Under the pieces are notes generated by a model, which saw only the letters and a program-made list of their open reading frames with translations, ran no database searches and was not told the origin of the DNA. The position numbers and the translations under genes are program-made. Shown here in pieces: positions 43,415-54,605 of a stretch of DNA of 64,000 nucleotides. Within the stretch, counting starts at the first letter, position 1. Each line of letters starts with the position of its first letter. Origin of the DNA: Alteromonas naphthalenivorans (GTDB lineage Bacteria; Pseudomonadota; Gammaproteobacteria; Enterobacterales; Alteromonadaceae); contig NC_015554.1 of the NCBI RefSeq assembly GCF_000213655.1, positions 3,348,001 through 3,412,000 of the forward strand, given 5' to 3'.

Positions 43415-45196
43415 ATGGCCGGAAAAATACCTCGCGATTTTATTGATGATCTTCTCTCACGTACCGATGTTGTAGACATTGTTGATAGTAGGGTGAAGTT
43501 AAAAAAAGCGGGCAAAAATTATCAAGCTTGCTGCCCTTTTCATAATGAGAAAAGCCCTTCTTTTACCGTAAGCCAAGAAAAGCAGTTTTATCATTGCTTT
43601 GGTTGTGGTGCCCACGGCAACGCGATTTCTTTTTTGATGGAATTCGACCGCCTTGAGTTTGTTGAGGCTATTGAAGAACTCGCCAAACTCTACGGATTAG
43701 AAGTACCGAGAGAAAAAGGCCACTTGCCTGTTGTTAGCGAAGAGAAAAAGCAGCAGCAGCAAGACGACTACTCACTAATGGAACAAGTTGTTCGCTTTTT
43801 CCAACACCAACTTAAACAAAATGAAAATAGCGGCAAAGCCATAGATTATTTAAAAAGTCGTGGGCTTAGTGGCGATATCGTTAAGCAATGGGAAATAGGC
43901 TATGCACCAGACAGTTGGGATGCGTTGCTAAAAACGTTTGGCAAAGACCAAGCCCGGGTAAAACAGCTTATCGACTTAAAATTGGTTAATCAGAACGATC
44001 AAGGTAGACGCTACGACTTTTTTCGCGACCGAATTATGTTCCCCATTCGGGACAAGCGAGGCCGCGTTGTTGGTTTTGGTGGCCGTGTATTAGAAGACGG
44101 TGGCCCTAAATACTTAAACTCCCCTGAAACCCGTATTTTTCATAAAGGCAGCGAGCTATTTGGTTTTTACCAAGCTCGTCAACAGAACCGTCAGCTCGAC
44201 GCAGTACTCATTGTTGAAGGTTATATGGACGTGGTGGCGTTAAGTCAGTTTGGTATTAACCAAGCAACGGCTGCACTTGGCACCGCCACCACGGCTGAAC
44301 ATATGCAAATGTTAGTGCGCGCAACCCCGCATATTGTTTGTTGTTATGATGGCGACCGTGCAGGTCGAGAAGCGGCGTGGCGCGCATTAGAAAATGCTCT
44401 GCCTGCTTTGAAAGACGGTGTCAGACTGTCTTTCTTATTCTTACCTGACGGCGAAGACCCAGATACTATGGTAAGAAAAATTGGTAAAGATGCCTTCATG
44501 GAAATGCTTGATAATGCTATGCCATTGTCACGCTTCTTCTTCGAAAATCAATTGAAAACACATAAAGTGGGTACACCGGAAGGTAAAATAGCGCTTCGCA
44601 AAGCAGCCATGCCGTTAATTGAGAGTGTGCAGGGTGACGACCAAAAGCAAATGCTATTAGAAGAGCTTGCTAAACACACCGGTGAATACGATAGATTTAA
44701 GTTACAGCAAGATATATCCAAAGCGAACCACGCCAGTAGCAAACCCGCATATTCAGCGAATAGAAATCAAGTAGGTAAAGCTCGCTTGTCACCGCTACGC
44801 ATGCTGATTAGGTTACTGCTAGACTCTCCCTCGTTAGCCACACGTTGTGATGACGTGCAACCTTCGGTATTTGAAGGGAGTGACGCAACTGGGATGGACC
44901 TGTTATTGGATATTCATCGCTATTGTGCCCAATATCCCCAAGCAACCACTGCTCAGCTGGTTGAAAACTTCCGCAATCATCCCCATTCTTCTACTATCGC
45001 GAAATTATTGTTACAAGAACATCTTGTTAAAGACGAGGATGCTGAGCGTGTTTATAGCGACAGTTTTGCTCGATTACTCGATTGGCATTTCGATAGCCGC
45101 ATAGAAACTTTAATTTCCCGCTCTCGGGTTCAACCACTCACTCAAGTGGAAAAAGAGGAACTGAACTTGTTAATGAAGGAGCGCCAGAAAAGCTGA
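43415..45196 (+). CDS. dnaG: DNA primase DnaG
   Basis: Makes RNA primers at the replication fork. It has 593 residues. The CHC2 zinc finger has Cys40, His43, Cys61 and Cys64, the same positions as in E. coli. The catalytic core and TOPRIM (LIVEGYMDVVAL; CCYDGDRAGREAA, Glu and Asp ligands) follow, then a C-terminal helicase-binding domain. The linker at about 440-455 is Ser/Asn-rich. Confidence 0.97.
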   Translation: MAGKIPRDFIDDLLSRTDVVDIVDSRVKLKKAGKNYQACCPFHNEKSPSFTVSQEKQFYHCFGCGAHGNAISFLMEFDRLEFVEAIEELAKLYGLEVPREKGHLPVVSEEKKQQQQDDYSLMEQVVRFFQHQLKQNENSGKAIDYLKSRGLSGDIVKQWEIGYAPDSWDALLKTFGKDQARVKQLIDLKLVNQNDQGRRYDFFRDRIMFPIRDKRGRVVGFGGRVLEDGGPKYLNSPETRIFHKGSELFGFYQARQQNRQLDAVLIVEGYMDVVALSQFGINQATAALGTATTAEHMQMLVRATPHIVCCYDGDRAGREAAWRALENALPALKDGVRLSFLFLPDGEDPDTMVRKIGKDAFMEMLDNAMPLSRFFFENQLKTHKVGTPEGKIALRKAAMPLIESVQGDDQKQMLLEELAKHTGEYDRFKLQQDISKANHASSKPAYSANRNQVGKARLSPLRMLIRLLLDSPSLATRCDDVQPSVFEGSDATGMDLLLDIHRYCAQYPQATTAQLVENFRNHPHSSTIAKLLLQEHLVKDEDAERVYSDSFARLLDWHFDSRIETLISRSRVQPLTQVEKEELNLLMKERQKS

Positions 45197-45520
45197 CCAT
45201 AAGGTCGAGGCTAATAACTGGCTAAAAAAACAGCCGTCAATCTGGTAAAACCATTAGTAATTCTGCTATACTGGCTAATTCGCTGCACGCAAGCTTATAA
45301 GCATAAATGTGAACAAATTTGCAGCAATGTCAGTAGCAATTATAAAGCCGAACAAAACGGGCAGAACCAAACCCGGGCAGGTGTGCACCGTTTAATATGA
45401 CGTGACACCGAGCGGAAGCGGCATTGATACAACAGTAGTACTACAGAGAAATAATGTACATACCTCTTTGGTATGGGTATTTCTATTGCAAACTAATTGA
45501 ATGTGAGAAGTGTAGGTTAT
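45197..45520. other. Gap between dnaG and rpoD
   Basis: It contains an extended -10 TGCTATACT (TATACT at 45267-45272) with a poor -35, and a small CATACC-N5-GGTATG inverted repeat just before rpoD. Likely holds a dedicated rpoD promoter. No gene is seen. Confidence 0.5.
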
Positions 45521-47347
45521 ATGGCGCAAAGCAAGCAGTCTCAGATTAAACTCCTGATTGCAAAAGGTAAAGAGCAAGGTTACTTAACCTTTGCAGAAGT
45601 TAACGACCACCTGCCGCAAGATATTGTCGATTCTGATCAAATTGAAGATATTATTCGCATGATCAACGACATGGGAATTCAAGTTTCTGAATCTGCTCCA
45701 GATTCAGACGAACTTCTCATGCAAGAAGCAACCGCCGATGAAGACGCAGCCGAAGCTGCGGCTCAAGCGCTTGCTACAGTAGAAAGCGAAATTGGGCGCA
45801 CCACCGACCCTGTGCGTATGTATATGCGTGAAATGGGTACGGTTGAGCTTCTTACTCGTGAAGGCGAAATTGAAATTGCCAAGCGTATAGAAGATGGTAT
45901 TAACCAGGTTCAGTGCTCTGTTGCTGAATACCCTGAAGCCATCACCTATTTGCTCGATCAATGGGACTTGTACGAAGCAGAAGAAATTCGCATTAGCGAC
46001 ATTATTTCTGGTTTTGTTGACCCGAATGATGATCAAGATCTTGCTCCTACGGCCACGCACATCGGCTCTGAACTTTCAGAAGAAGAACTGGAAGATGAAG
46101 ATGATGACGATGATGAAGAAGACGAAGATGAAGGCGGTGTAGATCCTGAATTAGCCCGTGCTAAGTTTGGTGCACTTCGTGATCAATACATCAAAGCACG
46201 TGACGTTATCGAGAAGAAAGGCCGCTCTCATGCCGCCGCTCGTGAGCAAATCAATGCATTGAGTGAAGTTTTCAAAGAATTCCGTCTAGTGCCTAAGCAA
46301 TTTGATCGTATGGTTAAAAACATGCGTTCAATGATGGACAAAGTGCGTATCCAAGAACGTCTTGTCATGAAGTTCTGTGTTGTTAACGCTAAAATGCCTA
46401 AGAAAGATTTCATTAAGGCATTTGCAGGAAACGAAACGTCTTCTGCTTGGTTAACAAAAGCGATTAAAGCTAACGCAGCTTATTCTGACGCATTAGCCGT
46501 TAATAAAGAAGAAATTGAACGCTGTATTAGCAAGATGAACCAGGTTGAACAAGAAACTGGTTTGGTTATTGCTGATATCAAAGACATCAACCGTCGTATG
46601 TCAATTGGTGAAGCAAAAGCTCGCCGTGCGAAGAAAGAGATGGTTGAAGCTAACTTACGTTTGGTTATTTCAATTGCTAAGAAATACACCAACCGTGGTT
46701 TGCAATTTCTTGACCTTATTCAGGAAGGTAACATCGGCCTGATGAAGGCGGTAGATAAGTTTGAATATCGCCGTGGTTATAAGTTCTCAACTTATGCTAC
46801 CTGGTGGATTCGTCAGGCAATTACCCGTTCTATTGCCGACCAAGCGCGTACTATCCGTATTCCTGTGCACATGATTGAAACGATTAACAAACTTAATCGT
46901 ATCTCTCGTCAAATGCTACAAGAAATGGGTCGTGAGCCAACACCTGAAGAATTATCTGAACGCATGCTTATGCCAGAAGACAAAATTCGCAAAGTGTTGA
47001 AAATTGCTAAAGAGCCAATCTCAATGGAAACGCCAATTGGCGATGATGAAGATTCGCATCTAGGTGATTTTATCGAGGACAGTACCATTATACAGCCCCT
47101 CGATTCTGCGACCGGCGGTAGCCTTAAAGACGCAACACAAGAAGTGTTGGCAGGGCTTACAGCACGTGAAGCGAAAGTACTTCGCATGCGTTTCGGTATC
47201 GACATGAATACTGACCATACACTTGAAGAAGTGGGTAAGCAGTTTGACGTTACCCGTGAGCGTATTCGTCAAATTGAAGCGAAGGCATTGCGTAAGCTAC
47301 GTCACCCTAGTCGCTCTGAGCAGCTACGAAGCTTCTTAGACGAGTAG
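45521..47347 (+). CDS. rpoD: RNA polymerase primary sigma factor RpoD (sigma-70)
   Basis: The 608-residue housekeeping sigma factor has region 1.1 at the N-terminus, an acidic stretch (about 190-208) in the non-conserved region, the 2.3-2.4 segment [18 protein letters not shown], and 4.2 with [20 protein letters not shown]. Start ATG at 45521 with AGG at the right spacing; an in-frame TTG 24 nt upstream is rejected. It closes with a strong terminator. Confidence 0.98.
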   Translation: MAQSKQSQIKLLIAKGKEQGYLTFAEVNDHLPQDIVDSDQIEDIIRMINDMGIQVSESAPDSDELLMQEATADEDAAEAAAQALATVESEIGRTTDPVRMYMREMGTVELLTREGEIEIAKRIEDGINQVQCSVAEYPEAITYLLDQWDLYEAEEIRISDIISGFVDPNDDQDLAPTATHIGSELSEEELEDEDDDDDEEDEDEGGVDPELARAKFGALRDQYIKARDVIEKKGRSHAAAREQINALSEVFKEFRLVPKQFDRMVKNMRSMMDKVRIQERLVMKFCVVNAKMPKKDFIKAFAGNETSSAWLTKAIKANAAYSDALAVNKEEIERCISKMNQVEQETGLVIADIKDINRRMSIGEAKARRAKKEMVEANLRLVISIAKKYTNRGLQFLDLIQEGNIGLMKAVDKFEYRRGYKFSTYATWWIRQAITRSIADQARTIRIPVHMIETINKLNRISRQMLQEMGREPTPEELSERMLMPEDKIRKVLKIAKEPISMETPIGDDEDSHLGDFIEDSTIIQPLDSATGGSLKDATQEVLAGLTAREAKVLRMRFGIDMNTDHTLEEVGKQFDVTRERIRQIEAKALRKLRHPSRSEQLRSFLDE

Positions 47348-47372
47348 AATACTCGCGAGTAATAAAACAGTT

Positions 47373-47402
47373 AAAAATCCCCTGCTTTGTCAGGGGATTT
47401 TT
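47373..47402 (+). terminator. Terminator after rpoD
   Basis: AAAAATCCCCTG (47373-47384) pairs perfectly over 12 bp with 47391-47402; eight T in a row close it. Confidence 0.95.
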
Positions 47403-47552
47403 TTTATCTGAATTAGCGCTAAGCGGTGGCACAAAATAGTCACTTGCAACAGCCAACATGGTTACTTGTCAAAGTAATTACGTTTCATTTGCGGCGCTAA
47501 TTATTCAGTCGCTCGCAATTTGTACTGGGCGATACGACTTAATGCCAGATAC

Positions 47553-47582
47553 AAAAACGCCCTCAATGTTGAGGGCGTTTTT
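47553..47582 (-). terminator. Terminator of the chemoreceptor gene
   Basis: AAAAACGCCCTC (47553-47564) pairs perfectly over 12 bp with 47571-47582 around a 6-nt loop, 17 nt after the stop on the minus strand. Confidence 0.93.
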
Positions 47583-47598
47583 AATGTTTGGTTAGCGG

Positions 47599-49218
47599 TT
47601 ATACACGGAACTGCTTTGCTATCAATTCTAAATGCTGTGCTAAATCGGCAAGTTCGTTACACATAACACCTAATTCACCCGAACGACTAGAGGTTTGCTC
47701 TGTACGTTGGTGAATCTCTTCAACATGCCTAACAATGTCTACCGCCACTGTACGCTGATCTTCAGTGTTGTGCGCAATCTGTTCGTTCATTTGATTAATG
47801 CGACCGATTGTACTGGTTATCGTTTCTAAACTAACACCGGCTTTATTAGCTGTTTCAACACTATTGGTTGCTTGCTCGGTACCGCGAGACATCACTTCTA
47901 CAGCCGAATGCGCTGCGCTCTGTAGCTGCTCAATGGTGCTTTGAATTTCTTCAGTCGATTGTTGGGTACGTGATGCTAATGTACGAACTTCATCAGCAAC
48001 AACGGCGAAACCACGCCCTTGCTCGCCGGCTCTAGCGGCTTCAATAGCGGCATTAAGTGCCAGTAAGTTAGTTTGCTCAGCAATACCTTTAATCACGTCG
48101 AGTACCGAACCAACTTTATTAGAATCTGACTCAAGGCGCCCAATCACGTCAGCGGTTTCACGCACGTTTTCGGCTAACTGCTGAATACTAGAAACGGTTT
48201 GTTGTACTATTAGACGACCTTCGCCAGCAGCGCTAGTCGCTTCGTTAGCATCACCTGCAGCTTGCGCAGCACTGTGTGCCACACCGTCGACCGAACCACT
48301 CATGGTATCAACCGCTAGTTTGGCGTTTTGTGCAGACTGCTGTTGAATATCAATAGTGCGTTGAGTTTCTTCCGTTAGGCCGCGAAGGTTTTGCGCCAAG
48401 TTTGATAACGGCAAACTTGCCTCAACCACGTCTTTCACAACGCCTTGCAGTTTATCCATAAACTGGTTGAACCAATAAACCAGCTCACCAATTTCATCTT
48501 CACTTTTCGTTGCGATTCGAACCGTCAGGTCACCATTTTCCTGAGCAATATCTTTAAGCGAGCGTACGACGTCATCAATACTCTGCTTAATGCCACGAAC
48601 GATGGGCACTGCAGTAGCAAACAATAATAAAGTAACGACAATAGTCATTACCACACCAGTACTAATTAACGAAGTATTCGCCGCATCGGTTTTGGCGAAT
48701 GAAGCATCAAAAGCGGCCTGTTGCTCGTCTCTAAAATTCGACATAGAGGCAATAACGGCGTCATATGAACCGTTCATTTGCGACGATAATTGACCTAAAC
48801 GGCTAAAATCAGCAGTGCCATCAACCATTGATTGAGAAACTCCGTAGGCCACTTCGAAGTAATCATCAAATCCCTGGGAAATCTTAGATATTGCAGAACC
48901 GAATTCAGGGCTAATTGCTTTAATCTCATCTAGCCCTGCTTTTGCATCTGAGGCTAACTCACTCGCAGCGCTTAATGTATCTTGATCGCCTGTGGTCACC
49001 GCGCTACTCAATGTATCTCTCACTTTTTGCATATCTACCAAGGTAGAGGCAGACAATTGAAGTGCGGGGAACTGAACCTTCTCAACTTTCTCTAGGGTGT
49101 CGCCATTGTTCAAAGCAACATAAACCGTAATTAAGAGGTAAATAATAAAGCTTAATGCAGCAATTCCCGGTATCAGGAAAATCTTTGTTGCGATGGGCAT
49201 TTTTTTTAGAAAATTCAT
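47599..49218 (-). CDS. Methyl-accepting chemotaxis protein
   Basis: Transmembrane chemoreceptor of 539 residues: TM1 (about 10-32), a periplasmic four-helix sensor (about 35-185), TM2 (about 185-207), HAMP (about 208-262) and a signalling hairpin whose tip carries [24 protein letters not shown], the CheA/CheW contact. No C-terminal CheR-binding pentapeptide. The ligand is unknown. It lies downstream of the porin and PstS-like genes, with a porin terminator between. Confidence 0.95.
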   Translation of the reverse strand: MNFLKKMPIATKIFLIPGIAALSFIIYLLITVYVALNNGDTLEKVEKVQFPALQLSASTLVDMQKVRDTLSSAVTTGDQDTLSAASELASDAKAGLDEIKAISPEFGSAISKISQGFDDYFEVAYGVSQSMVDGTADFSRLGQLSSQMNGSYDAVIASMSNFRDEQQAAFDASFAKTDAANTSLISTGVVMTIVVTLLLFATAVPIVRGIKQSIDDVVRSLKDIAQENGDLTVRIATKSEDEIGELVYWFNQFMDKLQGVVKDVVEASLPLSNLAQNLRGLTEETQRTIDIQQQSAQNAKLAVDTMSGSVDGVAHSAAQAAGDANEATSAAGEGRLIVQQTVSSIQQLAENVRETADVIGRLESDSNKVGSVLDVIKGIAEQTNLLALNAAIEAARAGEQGRGFAVVADEVRTLASRTQQSTEEIQSTIEQLQSAAHSAVEVMSRGTEQATNSVETANKAGVSLETITSTIGRINQMNEQIAHNTEDQRTVAVDIVRHVEEIHQRTEQTSSRSGELGVMCNELADLAQHLELIAKQFRV

Positions 49219-49317
49219 TTTTATCTCACCAATTACGTCACGTTACTTTAGGCACGGCCACAAAACATGGCTTTGTTATTCTATATCTTCACTTTCTCAA
49301 AAAACTTTAGAAATATC

Positions 49318-49348
49318 TTAGCCCCACTCATTACTGAGCGGGGCCTAA
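49318..49348 (-). terminator. Terminator of the porin gene
   Basis: Imperfect stem: TTAGCCCC-A-CTC pairs with GAG-C-GGGGC-C-TAA around ATTACT, 20 nt after the porin stop. It blocks read-through into the chemoreceptor gene. Confidence 0.75.
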
Positions 49349-49367
49349 ACTTTACTACAAACGAAGA

Positions 49368-50525
49368 CTAGAAAGTGTAACTTGCGCCAACGCGTAATAG
49401 TGTTGCATCGTTCGCTTCATTTACATCGTCAGTATACCAAGTCACTTCGCTTTTAAGTGCAAAACCAGGCTCAACATCGTAACGCAATCCTAGCGTTACT
49501 GCTGATGTTCCCACTTCTTGCGCCGCAGCTATTTCAGCAAAATTTTGATATAAGGCAGAATAGGTTGCATCATCTACAGCATCGCCGGTCGCGATAGTAG
49601 AAGGAATACCGTTAAGGTACCCTAGTACATCATTAGCATCTGCATCTTTATATTCATAAGTAATATGCGGAGTGAATTTTCCGAAACGCATACCTGCCGT
49701 CACATACCAAGAAGCATCCCCTGCGATGGGCGCCCCATCGAAGTCAATCTGAGTATATTCCGCTCCTATGAACCAGTCGTACTTATCAATGCTAACCGCT
49801 AGTTCGATGAACTGCGTTGAATCTTCGTCGGTTAAAAAATTATTTGATAAAGCCGTCACCGCTGGAACAACAGAAGAAAACTGATTAAAGGCATTTGTTA
49901 AGGCGATTAAATCTTCGTTCGGGGCACTATATTCAGTGTGTGAATAAATCGAACGAATGTTGAACCAATCCAGGGTTGCCTCAAACGTCAGTCCAACAAG
50001 TTTTTCTGCTTCTATTGGGCCACTTTCTGCACGGCCTCCAAACACCTGTACAGAATACTCCCAATCACCATAGTAGTTGGTGTAATCATAGCGGACACCA
50101 TCCATATTATCGAAAGGTACACCGTACACAGAATCTGGTGGCGTTATCCAGTGGTATGAGTAACCCACATCTAGTGATGCTGAATATTTAAACAATGGCA
50201 TACGAATACGCCCGGCACTGATGCTCGAGTTATTTGAAAGTGCATAAGTCATGTATGCCCATTCGAAACTTGCATCGTAATCGTCACTTCCACGACCAAC
50301 AAGTTGCGCTGTTGCAGAAAGCTTCTCACTAACATCACCACGAACTTGAAGTCCAAAAACACTCGCAGGGTCGAAATTAAAATCGCTATCGTAACCGTAT
50401 AAAACTTCGTCATCATCTAGTGTCATACCACCAATAAGGTTGGCGAATCCATTGATTTTTATGTCTGCAACCGCCGGCATGGCAAGTAAGCTAGCAACTG
50501 ATAAAAGGGCAAGTTTGGTTTTCAT
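49368..50525 (-). CDS. Outer-membrane porin
   Basis: The 385-residue beta-barrel has a signal peptide (LLSVASLLAMPAVA), alternating-hydrophobicity strands throughout, a GRIRMPLFKYSASLDVGYSYHW constriction-like segment and a terminal strand ending in Phe (RVGASYTF). Similar marine porins stand next to small PstS-like proteins. Selectivity cannot be read. It starts 32 nt after the PstS-like gene, so the two are co-transcribed. Confidence 0.88.
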   Translation of the reverse strand: MKTKLALLSVASLLAMPAVADIKINGFANLIGGMTLDDDEVLYGYDSDFNFDPASVFGLQVRGDVSEKLSATAQLVGRGSDDYDASFEWAYMTYALSNNSSISAGRIRMPLFKYSASLDVGYSYHWITPPDSVYGVPFDNMDGVRYDYTNYYGDWEYSVQVFGGRAESGPIEAEKLVGLTFEATLDWFNIRSIYSHTEYSAPNEDLIALTNAFNQFSSVVPAVTALSNNFLTDEDSTQFIELAVSIDKYDWFIGAEYTQIDFDGAPIAGDASWYVTAGMRFGKFTPHITYEYKDADANDVLGYLNGIPSTIATGDAVDDATYSALYQNFAEIAAAQEVGTSAVTLGLRYDVEPGFALKSEVTWYTDDVNEANDATLLRVGASYTF

Positions 50526-50557
50526 GTTGAATCCTTTAATATTTTTAAACTGTGTAA

Positions 50558-50962
50558 TCAGAACGTGGCTACTACGCGTACGCTTCCGTCTACGGAGCCA
50601 GCATCTACATAGCCAATTGCACCTGGGTCTGCAGCAACAGCTGAAACCACCTCGGCGTCACTCCCTAATGTTTTAGGGGGCTGACCTTTCCCAGTAAAAA
50701 CTAGTTTTGACCAAAACGCGGTAAGCTGAGACGCTGATTTATTCAGAACTTTACCGTTGAATTCATCTGTCGCAGCTTGCCCTTCAGCAAGCGCTAGCGG
50801 TACTGCTTTCGTGCCGTTTGGAAAAGCTTTCATTTTGTTAAGAAAGAGGCGGCTGATTGAATCTTTATCTAACGCATCACCATTGGATGGGTGAACTATC
50901 ACTGCTACATCTGCAAAAGCCATGCTGCTGCACAAACTTGCTGCTAGTATCCACTGTTTCAT
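50558..50962 (-). CDS. Small periplasmic PstS-like (PBP-domain) protein
   Basis: The 134-residue protein has a signal peptide (ILAASLCSSMAFA). It resembles one lobe of PstS-like binding proteins (SRLFLNKMKAFPNGTKAVPL, ASQLTAFWSKLVFTGKG, VVSAVAADPGAIGYVDAG). At less than half the length of a full PstS it probably does not clamp phosphate in the classical way. No Pho box was found upstream. It is paired with the following porin gene. Confidence 0.82.
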   Translation of the reverse strand: MKQWILAASLCSSMAFADVAVIVHPSNGDALDKDSISRLFLNKMKAFPNGTKAVPLALAEGQAATDEFNGKVLNKSASQLTAFWSKLVFTGKGQPPKTLGSDAEVVSAVAADPGAIGYVDAGSVDGSVRVVATF

Positions 50963-51491
50963 TACATGTCCTCTAAGTCGTATTTGTTTCGGTAGCGCGA
51001 TTTAAGAACGTTAATTTTCAATTCGCAACACCGATATGCTTATTTTTTAAGCTTACTCATACAGATATCTTCCTGCTTAAAGATTAAGATAAGTATTAGC
51101 AAGGATTGGAAAAACTGCCAACTGAGATACGAAAAAATTTTTGTATAAAATTTCTGTAAGTTCAGTCTGGCTTTAAAAAGTAGGCGCAGTTTAGGGAAGA
51201 AGGGCGTAGAAGCAACTATACTAAAGGATAAGCGTAACGGTAGGGGTCACTAATTCATACGTGAAAATAATTAAGGCTTAGCGGATAAACAAACAAAAAC
51301 CAATAAAATCATATAGATACCAACAAATAAAAAATTTCACTTAGGAGTGTCGAACGATATTAATGTATAAAAACATATACCTTAATATCGTACGACTTTT
51401 TGAACTTTTCAATACTTCTTAGTTATTCACTACGTATAGATGAATTGAATAGGCGTTTAATAAACACGCTTTTGCTCATAGTAAAACAGAC
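50963..51491. other. Gap between the RND operon and the PstS-like gene
   Basis: This 529-bp AT-rich region holds the promoter of the PstS-like/porin unit on the minus strand. The only structured element found is a long inverted repeat at 51349-51396. No coding frame is seen. Confidence 0.5.
51349..51396. repeat. Long inverted repeat downstream of the RND gene
   Basis: GTCGAACGATATTAA (51349-51363) pairs with 51382-51396 over 15 positions with one mismatch; the 18-nt spacer is AT-rich. On the plus strand TTTTT follows. On the minus strand, where the genes run, there is no clear U-tract, so it may be an operator or RNA structure rather than a terminator. Confidence 0.6.
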
Positions 51492-54400
51492 TTAGTTTTC
51501 TTCTCCTTTACGGTAGGGAATTTCAACTTCTAAGCGTTCTATCTCAGTGGTTCTTTGCTGTGGTGAGCCTGTATTTCGGGCCAGCCAACTGTAAGCGGTA
51601 GGCACTACGTATAAGGTCATGAATGCTGAAACCAGCACGCCTGCAGCGATAACCATACCAATAACCATGCGACTTTCCGCGCCAGGCCCTGAAGCAAACA
51701 CTAAGGGCAAAGAACTAAATACCGTCGTAAAACCAGTCATAACGATAGGGCGAAGACGTTGAGCGGCTGCCCGTCGTAGCGCATCTTCGAAGTTCATACC
51801 TGCATCGCGAAGTTGATTCGCAAACTCCACAATCAAAATACCGTTCTTCGCAGCAAGACCAATCAACATAACCAGCCCTATTTGGCTATAAATATTAAGT
51901 GTCATACCGGCAAAATAGAGGCCAATAAAAGCACCTATTAGCGCAAGAGGTACGGTTAACATGATGACTAGCGGGTGTATCCAGCTTTCAAATTGCGCAG
52001 CAAGGATCAAGTATGTGACTGCAAGCGCCAGCATGAACACATAGATAAATGAATTTCCTTGTTCTTGATAAAGCTGTGACTCACCTTTGTAGTCGATAGA
52101 GACATTATCAGGTAGCTCTGTGCGTACGATATTCTCGAGGTAAGCTAAGCCTTCTCCTAACGTGTAGTCGCCGGCAAGGTTGGCTGAAATGGTCACAGCA
52201 CGCATACGGTTATAGCGATTTAAACGAGAGGACGTTGCCTGCTCTTCGAAAGTAAGCAAGTTGTCCATGGGAATAAGCTCGCCGCTTCTGGAAGAGCGAA
52301 CATAAAGATTATCGATACTATTTGGACTTCTGAAATCAGCTTCTATACCCTCGATAATAACATCGTACTCTTCGCCTCTATCTAAAAATGTGGATACCGT
52401 ACGTTGCCCTAACATCACTTCTAAGGTACGGCCAATATCACTTATAGACACACCTAAATCAGCTGCCCTGTCTCTGTCTATATTGACCAACAACTGAGGT
52501 GATGTTTCTTTATAGTCAGAGTCGATACGAACTAACTTTCGATTTTCTGACGCTTTTTCGATTAGGATGTCACGCCACTCAACTAAGTTCTCATAAGTGT
52601 CACCTTGCAAGACGAATTGCACTGGGCGGCCGAAACCTGCGCCTGAAATACCACTTCGCATGATGGCAAATGCTCTTACATCTGGCACGACATCAAGCTT
52701 CGCACTGATTTCATCCATCAATGAGAAGGTGCTAAAGTCACGTTCATCCCAATCAGCAGAGCCAATAATAGCCATACCTGCATTATTCCCAAACCCAGGT
52801 GTACGTACCAGTAATCTGCCTATTTCACCACTTTCACGGTAAGGCATTAGAATGTCTTCGATAAGTTTTAAATTAGCTGCATTGCTTTCGAAACTAGCCC
52901 CTTCTTGCGAATTCATTAAAATATAAAAATTACCGCGATCTTCTTTTGGCACAAATTCGCTAGGTAACTTTTCTGATATTTGCACTAATGCCACCACTGA
53001 AACAATCAGCAATAACACCATGATAAACGGCTGGTGAATAGTACTTCCTAGGCTTTTGAAATAGCGATTTTCTAGGGCATGAAAACGCTTATCCATCCAC
53101 GCCCCGAATCCTGCTGAACGGGTACGCTTTTTCAGAATTTTCGAGGCCATCATGGGCGATAGGGTTAATGCGGTGAAACTAGAAAACGCCACAGCAGCAG
53201 CAATAGCTAAGGCAAACTCAGTAAACAAACGCCCTACATTACCTTCTAAAAACACCAAGGGCACAAATACAGAAATCAATACCAGGGTAGTAGCAATAAC
53301 TGCAAAACCCACCTCTCTAGCGCCTCGAAAAGCGGCTAATATAGGGGGCTCGCCCATTTCTATACGACGGGAAATATTCTCAAGTACCACAATAGCGTCA
53401 TCTACCACCAGCCCAATCGCCAACACCATGGCCAGTAAGGTAAGTAGGTTGATAGAGAAGCCTAATGCATACATCACAATAAATGCTGCGACTAGAGATA
53501 CGGGTACGGTGACCGCGGGAATAAGTGTGGCGCGTACATTGCCTAAGAAAAGATAAATAACAATCACCACCATAAGCATGGCTATGGCAAGGGTTTCATA
53601 AACTTCGTTAATCGATGCTTCAATAAATACCGATGAGTCGTAGCTAGGCACAATGAAAATATTGTCCGGCAAGGTTTCTTCAATTTTTCTGATTTGCGCT
53701 TTTGCTGAGCGTGCAACATCTAAGGTATTGGCTTTTGATTGCTTAATAATGCCCAAACCAATCATGTTAACGCCGTCACCTCTAAACTCGGTTTCGTCGT
53801 CTTCAGCCGCTAACTCTACGTTCGCAATTTCCCCCAAGCGAACAAGGTATCCATCGTCCCCTACCGCTACGGTTAACGCCGCAAAATCTTCTGGCGATAA
53901 GAACGTACGTGCTACACGCACTTCAAAGTTTCTATCTAGCGATTCTACTTCACCGGCGGGAAGTTCAACGTTCTCGGAACTAATAACGCTTTCAACATCG
54001 GCAACGGTTATGCCGCGGGCAGCCATCGCGTTTCTATCAAGAAACACTTTCATGGCATAGCGACGACCACCGCCAATTTGAACCCGTGCTACTCCATCGG
54101 CTACCGAGAGGCGGTCAACTAAGAAACGCTCTGCGTAGTCGGTAAGCTCCATGGTATTAAGGTTTGTACTGCGCAGGTTGTACCACACAATAGCGCTTTG
54201 ATCAGAGTCGGCCTTTGAAACTTCTGGGGGATCGGCCTGATCAGGCAGGTTGTTCAGTGCCCGACTCACTCGCTCTCGCACATCGTTGGCTGCAGCGTCA
54301 ATATCTCGGGATAATTTAAATTCGATGGTGATATCAGAGCGCCCATTGGTGGACGTTGAAGTAATATTTTTAATCCCTTCAATACCCGAAATCCTGTCTT

Positions 54401-54602
54401 CGAGTAATTGGGTTATGCGCGTTTCAACAATATTGGCTGATGCGCCTGTGTATTTGGTGGAAACCGAGACGATAGGCGGGTCAATGTCTGGGTATTCACG
54501 AAGGGCCAACATAGAAATGGCGACCACACCAAATATAATCAGCAGTAGGTTGATAACCGTTGCAAATACCGGCCTTTTTACTGAAATGTCAGATAACAAC
54601 AT
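51492..54602 (-). CDS. RND-family multidrug efflux transporter (AcrB/HAE1 type)
   Basis: The 1036-residue inner-membrane proton antiporter has 12 helices and two large periplasmic loops. The proton-relay Asp pair is present in GLVVDDAIVVLEN. N-terminal DISVKRPVFATVINLLLIIFG and REYPDIDPPIVSV are typical. It starts 4 nt after the adaptor gene. No outer-membrane channel gene is adjacent, so a TolC encoded elsewhere would complete the pump. Confidence 0.94.
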   Translation of the reverse strand: MLLSDISVKRPVFATVINLLLIIFGVVAISMLALREYPDIDPPIVSVSTKYTGASANIVETRITQLLEDRISGIEGIKNITSTSTNGRSDITIEFKLSRDIDAAANDVRERVSRALNNLPDQADPPEVSKADSDQSAIVWYNLRSTNLNTMELTDYAERFLVDRLSVADGVARVQIGGGRRYAMKVFLDRNAMAARGITVADVESVISSENVELPAGEVESLDRNFEVRVARTFLSPEDFAALTVAVGDDGYLVRLGEIANVELAAEDDETEFRGDGVNMIGLGIIKQSKANTLDVARSAKAQIRKIEETLPDNIFIVPSYDSSVFIEASINEVYETLAIAMLMVVIVIYLFLGNVRATLIPAVTVPVSLVAAFIVMYALGFSINLLTLLAMVLAIGLVVDDAIVVLENISRRIEMGEPPILAAFRGAREVGFAVIATTLVLISVFVPLVFLEGNVGRLFTEFALAIAAAVAFSSFTALTLSPMMASKILKKRTRSAGFGAWMDKRFHALENRYFKSLGSTIHQPFIMVLLLIVSVVALVQISEKLPSEFVPKEDRGNFYILMNSQEGASFESNAANLKLIEDILMPYRESGEIGRLLVRTPGFGNNAGMAIIGSADWDERDFSTFSLMDEISAKLDVVPDVRAFAIMRSGISGAGFGRPVQFVLQGDTYENLVEWRDILIEKASENRKLVRIDSDYKETSPQLLVNIDRDRAADLGVSISDIGRTLEVMLGQRTVSTFLDRGEEYDVIIEGIEADFRSPNSIDNLYVRSSRSGELIPMDNLLTFEEQATSSRLNRYNRMRAVTISANLAGDYTLGEGLAYLENIVRTELPDNVSIDYKGESQLYQEQGNSFIYVFMLALAVTYLILAAQFESWIHPLVIMLTVPLALIGAFIGLYFAGMTLNIYSQIGLVMLIGLAAKNGILIVEFANQLRDAGMNFEDALRRAAAQRLRPIVMTGFTTVFSSLPLVFASGPGAESRMVIGMVIAAGVLVSAFMTLYVVPTAYSWLARNTGSPQQRTTEIERLEVEIPYRKGEEN

Positions 54603-54605
54603 GAC

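Noticed and set aside
46070..46140. Acidic low-complexity stretch in rpoD as a possible insertion
   Set aside because: Proteobacterial sigma-70 proteins normally have an acidic stretch in this non-conserved region.
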